Assembly: GCA_009377525.1 (NCBI GenBank)
Contig: WHTW01000049.1
Location: forward strand, 1 to 47,875
Direction: 5' to 3'
Length of the DNA: 47,875 bases
Source of the DNA: Rhodospirillales bacterium
GTDB lineage: Bacteria > Pseudomonadota > Alphaproteobacteria > Reyranellales > Reyranellaceae
A program made the position numbers and the translations under genes. Below the pieces are notes generated by a model. It was not told where the DNA came from and searched no databases. It worked only from the letters and a program-made list of their open reading frames with translations. Positions 23,917 through 32,377 of the stretch are shown in pieces; position 1 is the first letter of the stretch; every line of letters begins with the position of its first letter.

Positions 23917-24918
23917 ATGGACGTCCGGTCGGGTTTCATCGATAGCATCGGCAACACGCCGCTGATCAAGTTGATCGCCGCCTCCGAAGCGACGGGCTGC
24001 AACATCTACGGCAAGGCCGAGTTCCTCAATCCCGGCGGATCGGTCAAGGATCGCGCGGCGCTGGCCATCATCGAGGACGCCGAGAAGAAGGGGAAGCTCC
24101 GGCCCGGCGGCGTCATCGTCGAGGGCACCGCGGGCAACACCGGCATCGGCATCGCGCTGGTCGCCAATGCGCGCGGCTATCGCTCGGTGATCGTGATGCC
24201 CGAGACGCAGAGCCAGGAGAAGAAGGACATGCTGCGGCTGTGCGGCGCCGACCTGCGCCTGGTGCCGGCCCTGCCTTACGCCAATCCCGGCAACTACGTG
24301 CGCTATTCCGGCACGCTTGCCGACGAGCTGGCCAAGACCGAGCCGAACGGCGCGATCTGGGCCAACCAGTTCGACAACGTCGCCAACCGCGACGGCCACT
24401 ACCGCACGACCGGCCCCGAGATCTGGGACCAGACCGAAGGCAAGGTCGACGGCTTCACCTGCTCGGTCGGCAGCGGCGGCACCCTGGCCGGCGTGGCACG
24501 CGCACTGAAGGAGCGTAATCCCAACGTCAAGATCGCGCTCAGCGATCCGATGGGCTCGGTCCTCTACAATTGGCACGCCAAGGGCGAGCTCAAGGCAGAG
24601 GGCAACTCGATCACCGAAGGTATCGGGCAAGGTCGCGTCACCGCCAACCTCGAGGGCACGCCGCTCGACATGGCCTACCAGATCACCGACGAGGAAGCGT
24701 TCCCCGTGCTGTACGACCTGATCCAGCACGAGGGCCTGGTGCTGGGTGGTTCGACCGCCATCAACATCGTGGGCGCCATGCGGCTCGCGCGCGATCTCGG
24801 CCCGGGCAAGACGGTGGTCACCATCCTGGCCGACGGCGGCCAGCGCTATCAGTCCAAGCTCTTCAATCCGGACTTCCTGCGCGAGAAGAACCTGCCGCTG
24901 CCGCCCTGGATGACGTAG
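23917..24918 (+). CDS. cysK: Cysteine synthase A-like PLP enzyme
   Basis: A 333-residue fold-type II PLP enzyme making cysteine from O-acetylserine and sulfide. IGNTPLIKL opens the protein. NPGGSVKDRAAL carries the PLP lysine K44, EGTAGNTGIGIALVA the phosphate-binding substrate loop, and CSVGSGGTLAGVARAL the cofactor loop. A longer insert around residues 125-150 (PALPYANPGNYVRYSGTLAD) resembles the alphaproteobacterial CysK2-like branch. It is six bases before kynU, suggesting one transcript. Confidence 0.93.
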   Translation: MDVRSGFIDSIGNTPLIKLIAASEATGCNIYGKAEFLNPGGSVKDRAALAIIEDAEKKGKLRPGGVIVEGTAGNTGIGIALVANARGYRSVIVMPETQSQEKKDMLRLCGADLRLVPALPYANPGNYVRYSGTLADELAKTEPNGAIWANQFDNVANRDGHYRTTGPEIWDQTEGKVDGFTCSVGSGGTLAGVARALKERNPNVKIALSDPMGSVLYNWHAKGELKAEGNSITEGIGQGRVTANLEGTPLDMAYQITDEEAFPVLYDLIQHEGLVLGGSTAINIVGAMRLARDLGPGKTVVTILADGGQRYQSKLFNPDFLREKNLPLPPWMT

Positions 24919-24924
24919 GCGGCG

Positions 24925-26160
24925 ATGTCGGCTGGCGCGAGCAAAGCCGCGGCGCTCGACCTCGCCGATCCGCTCGGCGGCAAGCGCGAGTTGTTCCAGC
25001 TGCCGGCCGGCGTCATCTATCTGGACGGCAATTCCCTGGGGCCGCCTCCCAAGGCTGCCTTCGCCGAGCTCGAGCAGGCGGCGCGACAGGAATGGGGCGA
25101 AGGCCTGATCCGCAGCTGGAACGCGGCCGGCTGGTTCACCCTGACCGACACGCTGGGCGATCGAGTCGGGTGCTTGATCGGCGCCGACGCCGGCGAGACG
25201 GTGGTGACGGACACGACCTCCATCAACGTCTTCAAGGCGTTGCACGCAGCCCTCGCGCTACGGCCGGGGCGCAACGTCATTCAGGCCGAGCGTGACAGCT
25301 TTCCGACCGACCTCTACATCGCCGAAGGCGTTGCCGCGTCGCGTCCGGGCACCGAGCTTCGCCTGGCAGCCGGCAGCGCCGACCTGCCCGCCCTGATTGA
25401 CGACCGGACGGCCGTCGTGCTGATCAACCACGTCGACTATCGCACGGGCGCGTTGCGCGACATGGCGCAACTGACCGACCACGTGCAACGAGCGGGCGCT
25501 CTTGTCGTCTGGGATCTCTGCCACAGCGCCGGCGTCGTGCCGATCGAGCTCGACGCCCTCGGCGTCGATTTCGCCATCGGCTGCACCTACAAGTACCTGA
25601 ACGGAGGACCCGGCGCGCCGGCCTTCATCTTCGCCAACCGAGGTCACCATGAGGGCCTCGTCCAGCCGCTTTCCGGCTGGTGGGCGCACGCGGCACCCTT
25701 CGCCATGGAGAGCGGCTACCGGCCGGCGGCCGGCATCCGCCGCCTGCTGTGTGGCACCCAGCCCATCCTGTCGTTGCGCGCCCTGAAGGCTGCTCTCGAC
25801 GTGCTGGACGACATCGACATCGCGGCCATCCGCGCCAAGAGCCTCGCCCTGACCAGCTTCTTCATGGAGCTCGTCGAGCCGATCTGTCGCGATTTCGGCG
25901 CTCGCATCATCACACCGCGCGACGACGGCCGCGGCAGCCAGGTGGCGATCGCGCACGAGCAGGCCTATCCCGTGGTCCAGGCGCTGATCGAGCGCGGCAT
26001 CATCGGCGACTTCCGCGCGCCCGACATCATGCGCTTCGGCTTTGCGCCGCTCTATCTCAGCTTCCGCGACGTCGCCGACGCGGTCGATGCATTGCGCGAC
26101 GTGCTGGCAAGCGGGGCATGGCGCGATCCTAAGTTCGCGGCACGCGCCTTGGTAACCTGA
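24925..26160 (+). CDS. kynU: Kynureninase
   Basis: A 411-residue PLP enzyme that cleaves kynurenine to anthranilate and alanine in tryptophan breakdown. VIYLDGNSLGPPPKAA is the N-terminal signature. WDLCHSAGVVPIEL holds the PLP aspartate and histidine, and CTYKYLNGGPGAPAF the Schiff-base lysine near residue 220. FRAPDIMRFGFAPLYLSF closes the active site. No tryptophan dioxygenase (kynA) or formamidase (kynB) is present, so the rest of the pathway must be elsewhere. It is tightly linked to cysK and, 10 bases later, to the ribokinase. Confidence 0.95.
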   Translation: MSAGASKAAALDLADPLGGKRELFQLPAGVIYLDGNSLGPPPKAAFAELEQAARQEWGEGLIRSWNAAGWFTLTDTLGDRVGCLIGADAGETVVTDTTSINVFKALHAALALRPGRNVIQAERDSFPTDLYIAEGVAASRPGTELRLAAGSADLPALIDDRTAVVLINHVDYRTGALRDMAQLTDHVQRAGALVVWDLCHSAGVVPIELDALGVDFAIGCTYKYLNGGPGAPAFIFANRGHHEGLVQPLSGWWAHAAPFAMESGYRPAAGIRRLLCGTQPILSLRALKAALDVLDDIDIAAIRAKSLALTSFFMELVEPICRDFGARIITPRDDGRGSQVAIAHEQAYPVVQALIERGIIGDFRAPDIMRFGFAPLYLSFRDVADAVDALRDVLASGAWRDPKFAARALVT

Positions 26161-26170
26161 GAGTGAGCGA

Positions 26171-27085
26171 ATGAGCCGAGTGGTCGTCTGCGGCAGCCTG
26201 AACATGGACGTCGTCGTGCAGAGCACACGGCGGCCCGCGACCGGCGAGACCCTTTTGGGCGCCACGGTGTCGTTCCTGCCTGGCGGCAAGGGGCTCAACC
26301 AGGCGGTCGCGGCCGCTCGCCTCGGCGTTCCGACGGCGATGATCGGCTCGGTCGGCAACGATGCCTTCGCCAACGGCCTGCGCGGCTTTTTAGCCGACAG
26401 CGACGTCGACAGCTCCGGCGTGCGCGAGATCGATGGACCGGCGACCGGCGTGGCGATCATCCAGGTCGCCGGGAAGGACAACGCCATCACGGTGGCGTCG
26501 GGCGCCAATCTTCTCTTCAAGGCGCAAATGGTCAGGCAGGAGCCGCGTGCCGACGAGGTCTGGGTCGCGCAATTCGAGACGCCGATCGCCGAGATCCGGG
26601 CGATCCTGGCACGCGCCCGCGCCGCCGGTGCACGCACGGTGCTGAACCTGGCGCCCTTCCTGCCCTTCCCCGACAACCTGCTGAAGCGCGTCGACGTCGC
26701 GGTGCTGAACGAGATCGAGCTGTCGCAGGCAACGCGCGCGCCGCTGCGCCCCGCCAGCGCCTTGCGCCACGTCGTCGCCGCCTGCGAGAAGCTGCGCGCC
26801 AAGGGCGCGCGCGCCGTGGTGGCGACGCTGGGCGGGCGCGGCGCCGTGGTCGTCACGACCGACGGCGCCACCGCCATTCCCTCTTTCAAGGCCAAGGTCG
26901 TGGACACGACCGGCGCCGGCGATTGCTTCGTCGGCGCCCTGGCCGCCCGCATGGCCAAGGGCGCCACGCCGATCGAGGCTGCCCGCTATGCCAGCGCGGC
27001 GGCGTCCTGCTCCGTCGAGCGGCTGGGTGCGGCGCCGTCGATGCCGACCGCGCGAGAAGTCGCGGCGCGACTGGCGAAGTGCTGA
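26171..27085 (+). CDS. rbsK: Ribokinase, PfkB family
   Basis: A 304-residue sugar kinase. VVVCGSLNMDVVVQ is the PfkB start, and FLPGGKGLNQAVAAARLG carries the substrate-binding G-G-K-G-x-N. The DTTGAGDCFVGALAARMAKG motif 2 has the catalytic aspartate and anion hole. Overall match is to ribokinase rather than fructokinase. The last 100 bases overlap, on the opposite strand, the end of the LodB-like gene, so these two convergent genes share their 3' coding sequence. Confidence 0.92.
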   Translation: MSRVVVCGSLNMDVVVQSTRRPATGETLLGATVSFLPGGKGLNQAVAAARLGVPTAMIGSVGNDAFANGLRGFLADSDVDSSGVREIDGPATGVAIIQVAGKDNAITVASGANLLFKAQMVRQEPRADEVWVAQFETPIAEIRAILARARAAGARTVLNLAPFLPFPDNLLKRVDVAVLNEIELSQATRAPLRPASALRHVVAACEKLRAKGARAVVATLGGRGAVVVTTDGATAIPSFKAKVVDTTGAGDCFVGALAARMAKGATPIEAARYASAAASCSVERLGAAPSMPTAREVAARLAKC

Positions 27086-28146
27086 TCGGCCGACAGCCGG
27101 CGCGCACTCCAGAACGCGGCGTTGGCAAAGCGATGCTCCCAACCGTAGATCTCCGCTCGCAGCCGACGATACTCGTTGGCTTCGTCGGTAATCTGCTTCT
27201 GATAGGCGGACCGGTCACCGCCCAACAGCACGTCGGCGGCGGCCGAGGCGCTGCGCAAGGCGAAGTCGACGCCGCCTGACGACAACGGATCGACGGCGAA
27301 CGCCGCATCGCCGACGGCGATCCAATCGTCGCCGACTGCCGGTTCGAGCTCGTGGCTGGCGCTGGTGGTCACGCGGATCTTCCCGCAGGGCACGCCGCAG
27401 GCGAGATCGCCGACATGTTCGGTCCGCGCCAACGCGTCGGTCCAACCGCCCACCGTCGCCAGACGCGACCGGAGGACTTCGTGGGCGTCGGTGAACAGGG
27501 CGATGATGCGGCGCTGGTCCGGCAACGGCGATGCGTACCACCAGCCGTCCGGTGCTGCCTCTATGAACGTGTCGCCGGGCGGCTCCGAGCCGATCGCGAA
27601 GACGCGCGCTGCACACACAAGCCTGTCGAGCTGCACGCGGTTGGCGCCGAGCGCCCGTGCGACCCGCGCCGTCCGCCCGGTCGCGTCGACGACCGTTGCG
27701 GCCGAGGCCGGTTCGGCGGCCTCGACCCGCAGGCCGGCGTCGGCTCGACTGATCTTGCCGACCCGTGCAGCACGCAGCACGCGCGCCCCGGCCTGCTCGG
27801 CGGCATCGACCAGCATGGCGTCGAAGCGCGCCCGATCGACGTGCCAGCCGTGGCCATACGGGCACAAGATGAACGAGCGGTCGGAAGGCTCGGCCGCACC
27901 CCAGGCGCTGGCCGTCGTCTGGTATGACGTCGTCGATTGGAGCGCGCCGAAGCGCTCCCACAGGCCGAGCTTGCACAGCAGCGGGTTGACCGACGGCGGC
28001 AGGGTCTCGCCCAGGCGCAGCGCGTCGTCGTGCGACTGCTCGTAGAGCACGACGTCGCGGCCGGCACGGGCCAGCAGGAGAGCGGTGACCGCCCCTGCCG
28101 GCCCGCCGCCGACGACCGCGACGTCGGCCCTGCCCGCCGCAATCAT
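26986..28146 (-). CDS. LodB/GoxB-like FAD-dependent oxidoreductase
   Basis: A 386-residue flavoprotein of the halogenase/hydroxylase group. ADVAVVGGGPAGAVTALLLA is the FAD dinucleotide motif. RLGETLPPSVNPLLCKLGLW and YGHGWHVDRARFDAMLVDAA are characteristic of LodB-like proteins. GDAAFAVDPLSSGGVDFAL is the second flavin motif. LodB proteins oxidise a tryptophan in their partner LodA to build the cysteine-tryptophylquinone cofactor. Here the partner is gone apart from a short remnant whose stop overlaps this ATG. The FAD motifs and full length suggest the protein is intact, possibly an orphan or with a partner elsewhere. Family assignment is from motif recall. Confidence 0.78.
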   Translation of the reverse strand: MIAAGRADVAVVGGGPAGAVTALLLARAGRDVVLYEQSHDDALRLGETLPPSVNPLLCKLGLWERFGALQSTTSYQTTASAWGAAEPSDRSFILCPYGHGWHVDRARFDAMLVDAAEQAGARVLRAARVGKISRADAGLRVEAAEPASAATVVDATGRTARVARALGANRVQLDRLVCAARVFAIGSEPPGDTFIEAAPDGWWYASPLPDQRRIIALFTDAHEVLRSRLATVGGWTDALARTEHVGDLACGVPCGKIRVTTSASHELEPAVGDDWIAVGDAAFAVDPLSSGGVDFALRSASAAADVLLGGDRSAYQKQITDEANEYRRLRAEIYGWEHRFANAAFWSARRLSADQHFASRAATSRAVGIDGAAPSRSTEQDAAALA

Positions 28147-28253
28147 TGGTGCTTCCTGAGCGTCCGCGGCCGATCGGCCAGCTGACGAATCTGGTCCTGG
28201 ACCGGAACCGCAATGCCGATTGCGGGGTGAATGCGGACCTCGGTGATTGCCAT
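28143..28253 (-). pseudogene. Remnant of a LodA-like quinone-dependent amine oxidase gene
   Basis: A 36-codon frame with a good GGAAGGAA ribosome site begins M-A-ITEVRIHPAIGIA. This is the near-invariant N-terminus of LodA/GoxA-like oxidases (usual continuation RVGNS). After IGIA the sequence leaves the family consensus and ends at a TGA overlapping the lodB start (ATGA). It has no Trp or Cys, so it cannot be a quinone-cofactor substrate. The simplest explanation is an internal deletion of several hundred codons that kept the start and the coupled lodB junction. Confidence 0.6.
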
Positions 28254-28555
28254 TGGAAATTCCTTCCGAAATGGCCGGCCCCTGGCGGCGGAACTGCAAT
28301 TTTAAGCTGCTCGACGCGTCCACTGTGCTGAGCGCAGCTGAAGGCGGGCCGCATAGGGTGTGTCTGTACTGACAGCCAACCATTGCATGCGTCGGCTGGC
28401 TTGAATGTGTGTTACGTCACACTCCGCCTCTGCAAACACGCATACCACCTGAGGTCGCGCAACGCGTCGCAGGCGAACTCGGCGAACATCGCTCTGCGAC
28501 CGATCCCGGAGATCAAGCCTTGAGCCGCACTGGGCTAGGCCCTAAATCCCCTGCC
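28254..28555. other. Intergenic region between the lodA remnant and alaX
   Basis: These 302 bases separate divergent genes. Visible structure is limited to a small dyad GTGTG-TTACGT-CACAC at 28407-28422, which could be an operator. No convincing reading frame or terminator was found. Local sequence is more AT-rich and less codon-like than its neighbours. Confidence 0.5.
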
Positions 28556-29257
28556 ATGGTCGAAGAACTCTTCCGACAGGACGCCTATCTCAAGGACACC
28601 GCCGCCACGGTCACCGCCGTGGAGGAGCGCGGCGTGCGGCTGGACCGCACCATCTTCTACCCCACCGGCGGCGGCCAGCCCGGCGACAGCGGGGTGCTGC
28701 GCTGGGATGGCGGCGAGGCCAAGATCGTCGATGCGGTGAAGGCCGACGGCGGCGACGTGCTGCACGTGCTGGCGCCCGATGCGCCGCGCCCCGCGGTCGG
28801 CACCAAGGTGCAGGCAAGCCTCGACTGGGACCGCCGCTATCGCCACATGCGCATGCACACGGCGCTGCACGTCATGTCGGCGGTGATCAAGGGCAACGTC
28901 ACCGGTGGCCAGGTCAATGCCGACAAGAGCCGACTCGACTTCAACCTGGAAGGCGACGTGCCGACCAAGGAGTGGGTCACCGAGGAGATCAACAAGATCC
29001 TCGCCGTCGACCGGCCGGTGACGCCGCAATGGGTGACCGACGAGGAGCTCAACGCGCGCCCCGAGCTCGTGAAGACCATGAGCGTGCACCCGCCGATGGG
29101 TGCGGGCCGCGTGCGCCTGCTGTCGATCGAGGGCGTCGACCTGCAGGCCTGCGGCGGCACGCACATCGCGCGCACCGGCGAGATCGGCCGCGTCGAATGC
29201 ACCAGGATCGAGAACAAGGGGAAGATGAACCGGCGGTTCATCATTGCCCTTCCGTAA
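28556..29257 (+). CDS. alaX: Alanyl-tRNA editing protein AlaX
   Basis: A 233-residue free-standing editing hydrolase that removes serine or glycine from misacylated tRNA-Ala. FYPTGGGQPGDSG is the N-terminal OB-like motif shared with AlaRS. Zinc ligands are H101-x3-H105 (HTALH) and C199-x3-H203 (CGGTH), which complete the editing site. The N-terminal domain plus editing core fits the AlaX-II group. I start at ATG 28556 (MVEELFRQDAYL); in-frame upstream sequence is not conserved-looking. Confidence 0.93.
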   Translation: MVEELFRQDAYLKDTAATVTAVEERGVRLDRTIFYPTGGGQPGDSGVLRWDGGEAKIVDAVKADGGDVLHVLAPDAPRPAVGTKVQASLDWDRRYRHMRMHTALHVMSAVIKGNVTGGQVNADKSRLDFNLEGDVPTKEWVTEEINKILAVDRPVTPQWVTDEELNARPELVKTMSVHPPMGAGRVRLLSIEGVDLQACGGTHIARTGEIGRVECTRIENKGKMNRRFIIALP

Positions 29258-29259
29258 CC

Positions 29260-29310
29260 GGAGCGCGGGCCTCCGGCCCGCTCATGATGCGGGCCGGAGG
29301 CCCGCGCTCC
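29260..29310. repeat. Intergenic palindrome, type III (copy C), TCATGAT loop
   Basis: Perfect 22-base arms (29260-29281 and 29289-29310), starting GGAGCGCGGGCC, close on the heptamer loop TCATGAT. The same loop is present at 1494-1500. It stands directly after the alaX stop and 17 bases before the sulfurtransferase start, so any transcript crossing it would carry a very stable hairpin close to the ribosome site. Confidence 0.9.
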
Positions 29311-29327
29311 AAGAGAGGAAGCCGCAA

Positions 29328-30185
29328 ATGGAATACGCAAGGCCCGACGCGCTTGTCAGCACCGACTGGCTCGCTGCCCGCCTCGACGCGCCGGACATCC
29401 GCGTCGTCGACGGCTCGTTCTATCTGCCGGCGGCCAAGCGAGATCCCAAGGCCGAGTATGTCAACCAGCACATTCCCGGTGCGGTGTTCTTCGACATCGA
29501 CGAGATCGCCGACACGTCGAGCGCCCTGCCCCACATGCTGCCCTCGCCGGAAAAGTTCTCCTCGCGCGTGCGCAAGCTCGGGCTGGGTGACGGCAGCAAG
29601 ATCGTGGTCTACGACACCACGCCCATGACGGGCGCCGCTCGCGTATGGTGGATGTTCCGCACGATGGGCCACAAGGATGTCGCGGTACTGGATGGCGGCC
29701 TGCCCAAGTGGATGGCCGAGGGTCATCCCGTCACCGACGATCCGACGCCGCCGCGCGACCGGCACTTCACCGCGCGGCTGAACAACGCGCTGGTGCGTTC
29801 GGTCGACGACGTGTTCGGCCTGATCGACAGCAAGCGCGAGCAGATTGTCGATGCCCGTGCCGCCAACCGCTTCCGTGGCGATGTGCCGGAGCCGCGCGCC
29901 GGCTTGCGCGTCGGCCACATGCCGGGCGCTTATAATCTGCCCTACAACGAGCTGATCGATCCCAAGACCGGCACCATGTTGCCGGCCGACAAGCTCGCCG
30001 CCCGCATCGCGGCCTCGGGCATCGACCCGTCGAAGAAGGTGACCGCGAGCTGCGGCTCGGGTGTCACCGCCTGCGTCGTGGCGCTGGGCCTCTACCTGAC
30101 GGGCGCGCCGGAAACGGCCGTCTACGACGGTTCCTGGACCGAATGGGGCGGCCGTGCCGACACGCCAATCGTCATCGGTTCCTGA
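29328..30185 (+). CDS. sseA: 3-mercaptopyruvate sulfurtransferase (tandem rhodanese)
   Basis: A 285-residue enzyme with two rhodanese domains. The active-site loop SCGSGVTAC in the second domain holds the catalytic C242; CGSGVT is the mercaptopyruvate-type loop rather than the thiosulfate-type CRxGxx. The first domain has D at the equivalent position (VYDTTPMTG). VNQHIPGAVFFDIDEIAD and LDGGLPKWMAEGHPV are family signatures. It transfers sulfur from 3-mercaptopyruvate to thiols or cyanide. The start ATG 29328 follows GAGAGGAAG. The gene end overlaps the next GNAT by 32 bases. Confidence 0.94.
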   Translation: MEYARPDALVSTDWLAARLDAPDIRVVDGSFYLPAAKRDPKAEYVNQHIPGAVFFDIDEIADTSSALPHMLPSPEKFSSRVRKLGLGDGSKIVVYDTTPMTGAARVWWMFRTMGHKDVAVLDGGLPKWMAEGHPVTDDPTPPRDRHFTARLNNALVRSVDDVFGLIDSKREQIVDARAANRFRGDVPEPRAGLRVGHMPGAYNLPYNELIDPKTGTMLPADKLAARIAASGIDPSKKVTASCGSGVTACVVALGLYLTGAPETAVYDGSWTEWGGRADTPIVIGS

Positions 30186-30753
30186 GCTGTTCGCCCACCA
30201 GCCGCCGCCGCGCGCCGACGGCCGGCTGCCGATCACCATCACGCACCTGGAGATGGTGCGCGCCGACTGGACCGAGCGTGGCCGCGCTCCGGCGATCGAC
30301 GTGTCGATCGAGCACGTCTGGACGCCGACCTCTGCCTTCTACCGCGAGCTCTACGACCGCGTCGGCCGATCCTGGCTGTGGTACGAGCGCCGGCTGCTGT
30401 CCGATGCCACTCTGCAGACGCTGCTCGACCAGCCGGATCACGAGTTGCATGTCGCCCGTCACAACGGCGACCTCGTCGGCTATTTTGAGCTGAGCGGCGA
30501 CGAGCTCGCCTTCTTCGGTCTGACACTCCCCTACATCGGTCAGCAAATCGGGCCGTGGCTGCTCGACCGCGCCATCGAACGCGCCTTCGCCCGTGGCATC
30601 GCGCGGATCGATCTCAACACCAATACGCTCGACCATCCCAAGGCGCTCGATACCTATCGCAAGGCAGGGTTTCGCCCGGTGCGCAGCGAGAGCAAGGAAT
30701 TGCGCGATCCGCGCGTGCTGTGGCCGGAGGTCTATCGCTGGCCGCCGAAGTGA
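30154..30753 (+). CDS. GNAT family N-acetyltransferase
   Basis: A 199-residue acetyltransferase starting at GTG 30154 inside the 3' end of sseA. ITITHLEMVRADWTERG is the N-terminal strand. ELSGDELAFFGLTLPYIGQQ, then IGPWLLDRAIERAFARGIAR forms strand 4, a degenerate acetyl-CoA loop (IGQQIGPWL) and helix 3. DHPKALDTYRKAGFRPVRSE is the C-terminal GNAT motif. The overlap and the 22-base gap to the next gene suggest an sseA-gnat-metC operon. The acceptor is unknown. Confidence 0.86.
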   Translation: MPTRQSSSVPELFAHQPPPRADGRLPITITHLEMVRADWTERGRAPAIDVSIEHVWTPTSAFYRELYDRVGRSWLWYERRLLSDATLQTLLDQPDHELHVARHNGDLVGYFELSGDELAFFGLTLPYIGQQIGPWLLDRAIERAFARGIARIDLNTNTLDHPKALDTYRKAGFRPVRSESKELRDPRVLWPEVYRWPPK

Positions 30754-30775
30754 GGCCTGTGCCATAGTGAGATTC

Positions 30776-31969
30776 ATGACCTCAAAGAAAACTTATACCA
30801 GACCCGACACCGTTCTGGCCGTCGCCGGCCGCGATCCCGCGAACAACTTCGGCATCGTCAATCCGCCCGTCTATCACGCCTCGACGATCCTTTCCCCGAC
30901 CATGGAGAAGTTCGAGAACCGCGTGCCGTTCGAGGGCTTCGGCTACGGCCGCAACGGCACGCCGACCCAGAAGGCGCTGGAGGACGCCGTTGCCGCCATC
31001 GAGGGCGCGCATCGGTCGATCGCCGTGCAGTCGGGCCTCGGCGCCGTTACCGGCGCGATCGTGGGCTTCCTGAAGACAGGCGACCACATGCTCTTGACCG
31101 ACAACGCCTACGGTCCGGCGCGGCGCTTCGCCAACACCACGCTCAAGAACTTCGGCGTCGAGACGACCTTCTTCGATTCGATGATCGGCGCAGGCATCGA
31201 GAAGCTGATCCAGCCCAACACCAAGGTCGTCTATCTTGAGGCGCCGGGCTCGCAGACCTTCGAGGTGCAGGACGTCGACGCCATCGCTGCCATCGCCAAG
31301 AAGCACGGCGCTGTCGTGATGATCGACAACACCTGGGCGACGCCGCTCTACTTCAAGCCGTTCGACCATGGCTGCGATCTGTCGATCCACGCCGGCACCA
31401 AGTACATCGTCGGCCACTCCGACGCGATGATGGGCATCATCTCCTGCGCCACGCGCCAGATGTTCGAGGTTGCCAAGACGGCGTGCCAGAGCTTCGGCTT
31501 CCACGCCGCGCCCGACGACTGCTACCTCGCGCTGCGTGGGCTCCGCACCATGGCGGTGCGCCTGCGCCACCACGAGAAGAGCGGCGTGGAGATCGCGCAC
31601 TGGCTGAAGGCGCGGCCCGAGGTCGACAAGGTGTTGCATCCCGCCCTGCCCGACTGCCCCGGCCACGACAACTGGAAGCGCCAGTTCAAGGGCTCGTCCG
31701 GCCTGTTCTCCTTCACCCTGCGTGACGGCTACAGCCGCAACGCATTGGCCGCGATGCTGGACGGCATGGACATCTTCGGCATGGGTGCGAGCTGGGGCGG
31801 CTACGAGAGCCTGATGATCCCGGCCCATCCCGACCAGTACCGCACCGCCGTGCCGTGGCCCAAAGGCAAGCACCTGCTGCGCGTGCACATTGGCCTGGAG
31901 GACGTCGAGGATCTCAAGACCGACCTCGCCGAGGGCTTCGACCGGCTGAACCGGGCGCATAACGCCTGA
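30776..31969 (+). CDS. metC: Cystathionine beta-lyase-type PLP enzyme
   Basis: A 397-residue Cys/Met metabolism PLP enzyme. TRPDTVLAVAGRDPANNFGI, then VNPPVYHASTILSP is the MetC opening. YGRNGTPTQKALEDAVAAIE binds PLP phosphate, IDNTWATPLYFKPFDHGCD holds the PLP aspartate, and SIHAGTKYIVGHSD the Schiff-base lysine near residue 205. GASWGGYESL and the C-terminal LLRVHIGLEDVEDLKTDLAE are typical of cystathionine beta-lyase, which makes homocysteine, pyruvate and ammonia. With sseA upstream, this is a sulfur amino-acid group. Confidence 0.94.
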   Translation: MTSKKTYTRPDTVLAVAGRDPANNFGIVNPPVYHASTILSPTMEKFENRVPFEGFGYGRNGTPTQKALEDAVAAIEGAHRSIAVQSGLGAVTGAIVGFLKTGDHMLLTDNAYGPARRFANTTLKNFGVETTFFDSMIGAGIEKLIQPNTKVVYLEAPGSQTFEVQDVDAIAAIAKKHGAVVMIDNTWATPLYFKPFDHGCDLSIHAGTKYIVGHSDAMMGIISCATRQMFEVAKTACQSFGFHAAPDDCYLALRGLRTMAVRLRHHEKSGVEIAHWLKARPEVDKVLHPALPDCPGHDNWKRQFKGSSGLFSFTLRDGYSRNALAAMLDGMDIFGMGASWGGYESLMIPAHPDQYRTAVPWPKGKHLLRVHIGLEDVEDLKTDLAEGFDRLNRAHNA

Positions 31970-31994
31970 CCCAGGCGTGAACGGAGACGACGCC

Positions 31995-32339
31995 TCAGTC
32001 CACGTCCCCTGGAAAGATGTGATTGCCATCTGCACCGAGAGGCAGCGGCCGGACCGACAGCACGGTCGTCAGCGGCAGAGGTCCGTAGAGATGCGGAAAC
32101 AGATCGCCATCCCGTGAAGGGTCGTACTTCAGCGCTTCTCCAAGGCTTGCTCCATCAGCCGCCACAAGGACGAGATTGTCCTGGCCTGCAAAATACAGCT
32201 CGGCTGTCCGTCTCGCCTGCGCTCCCGTGGACAAATGGATGAAACCATCGGTCAAGTCTATTCCGGCGCCGGTAAAAACGCCGTTGTCTTCCGCTGCTTG
32301 CCACAGATCAGCAGCAACGATCTTGTAGACTGTCGACAT
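31995..32339 (-). CDS. DUF952 domain-containing protein
   Basis: A 114-residue cytosolic protein of unknown function. MSTVYKIVAADLWQAAEDNG, TDGFIHLSTGAQ and DGDLFPHLYGPLPLTTV are the DUF952 signatures (the FIHLS and FPHLYGPL blocks). Size is normal. It is convergent with metC and lies behind zur on the same strand, separated from it by the nested palindrome at 32378-32514, so separate transcription is likely. Confidence 0.92.
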   Translation of the reverse strand: MSTVYKIVAADLWQAAEDNGVFTGAGIDLTDGFIHLSTGAQARRTAELYFAGQDNLVLVAADGASLGEALKYDPSRDGDLFPHLYGPLPLTTVLSVRPLPLGADGNHIFPGDVD

Positions 32340-32377
32340 GATGAAGCGGTCCTGATGGTGGATGCTTAACGCGTAGC

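Noticed and set aside
30754..30775. SAM riboswitch before the cystathionine beta-lyase gene
   Set aside because: The gap is 22 bases, too short for any riboswitch.
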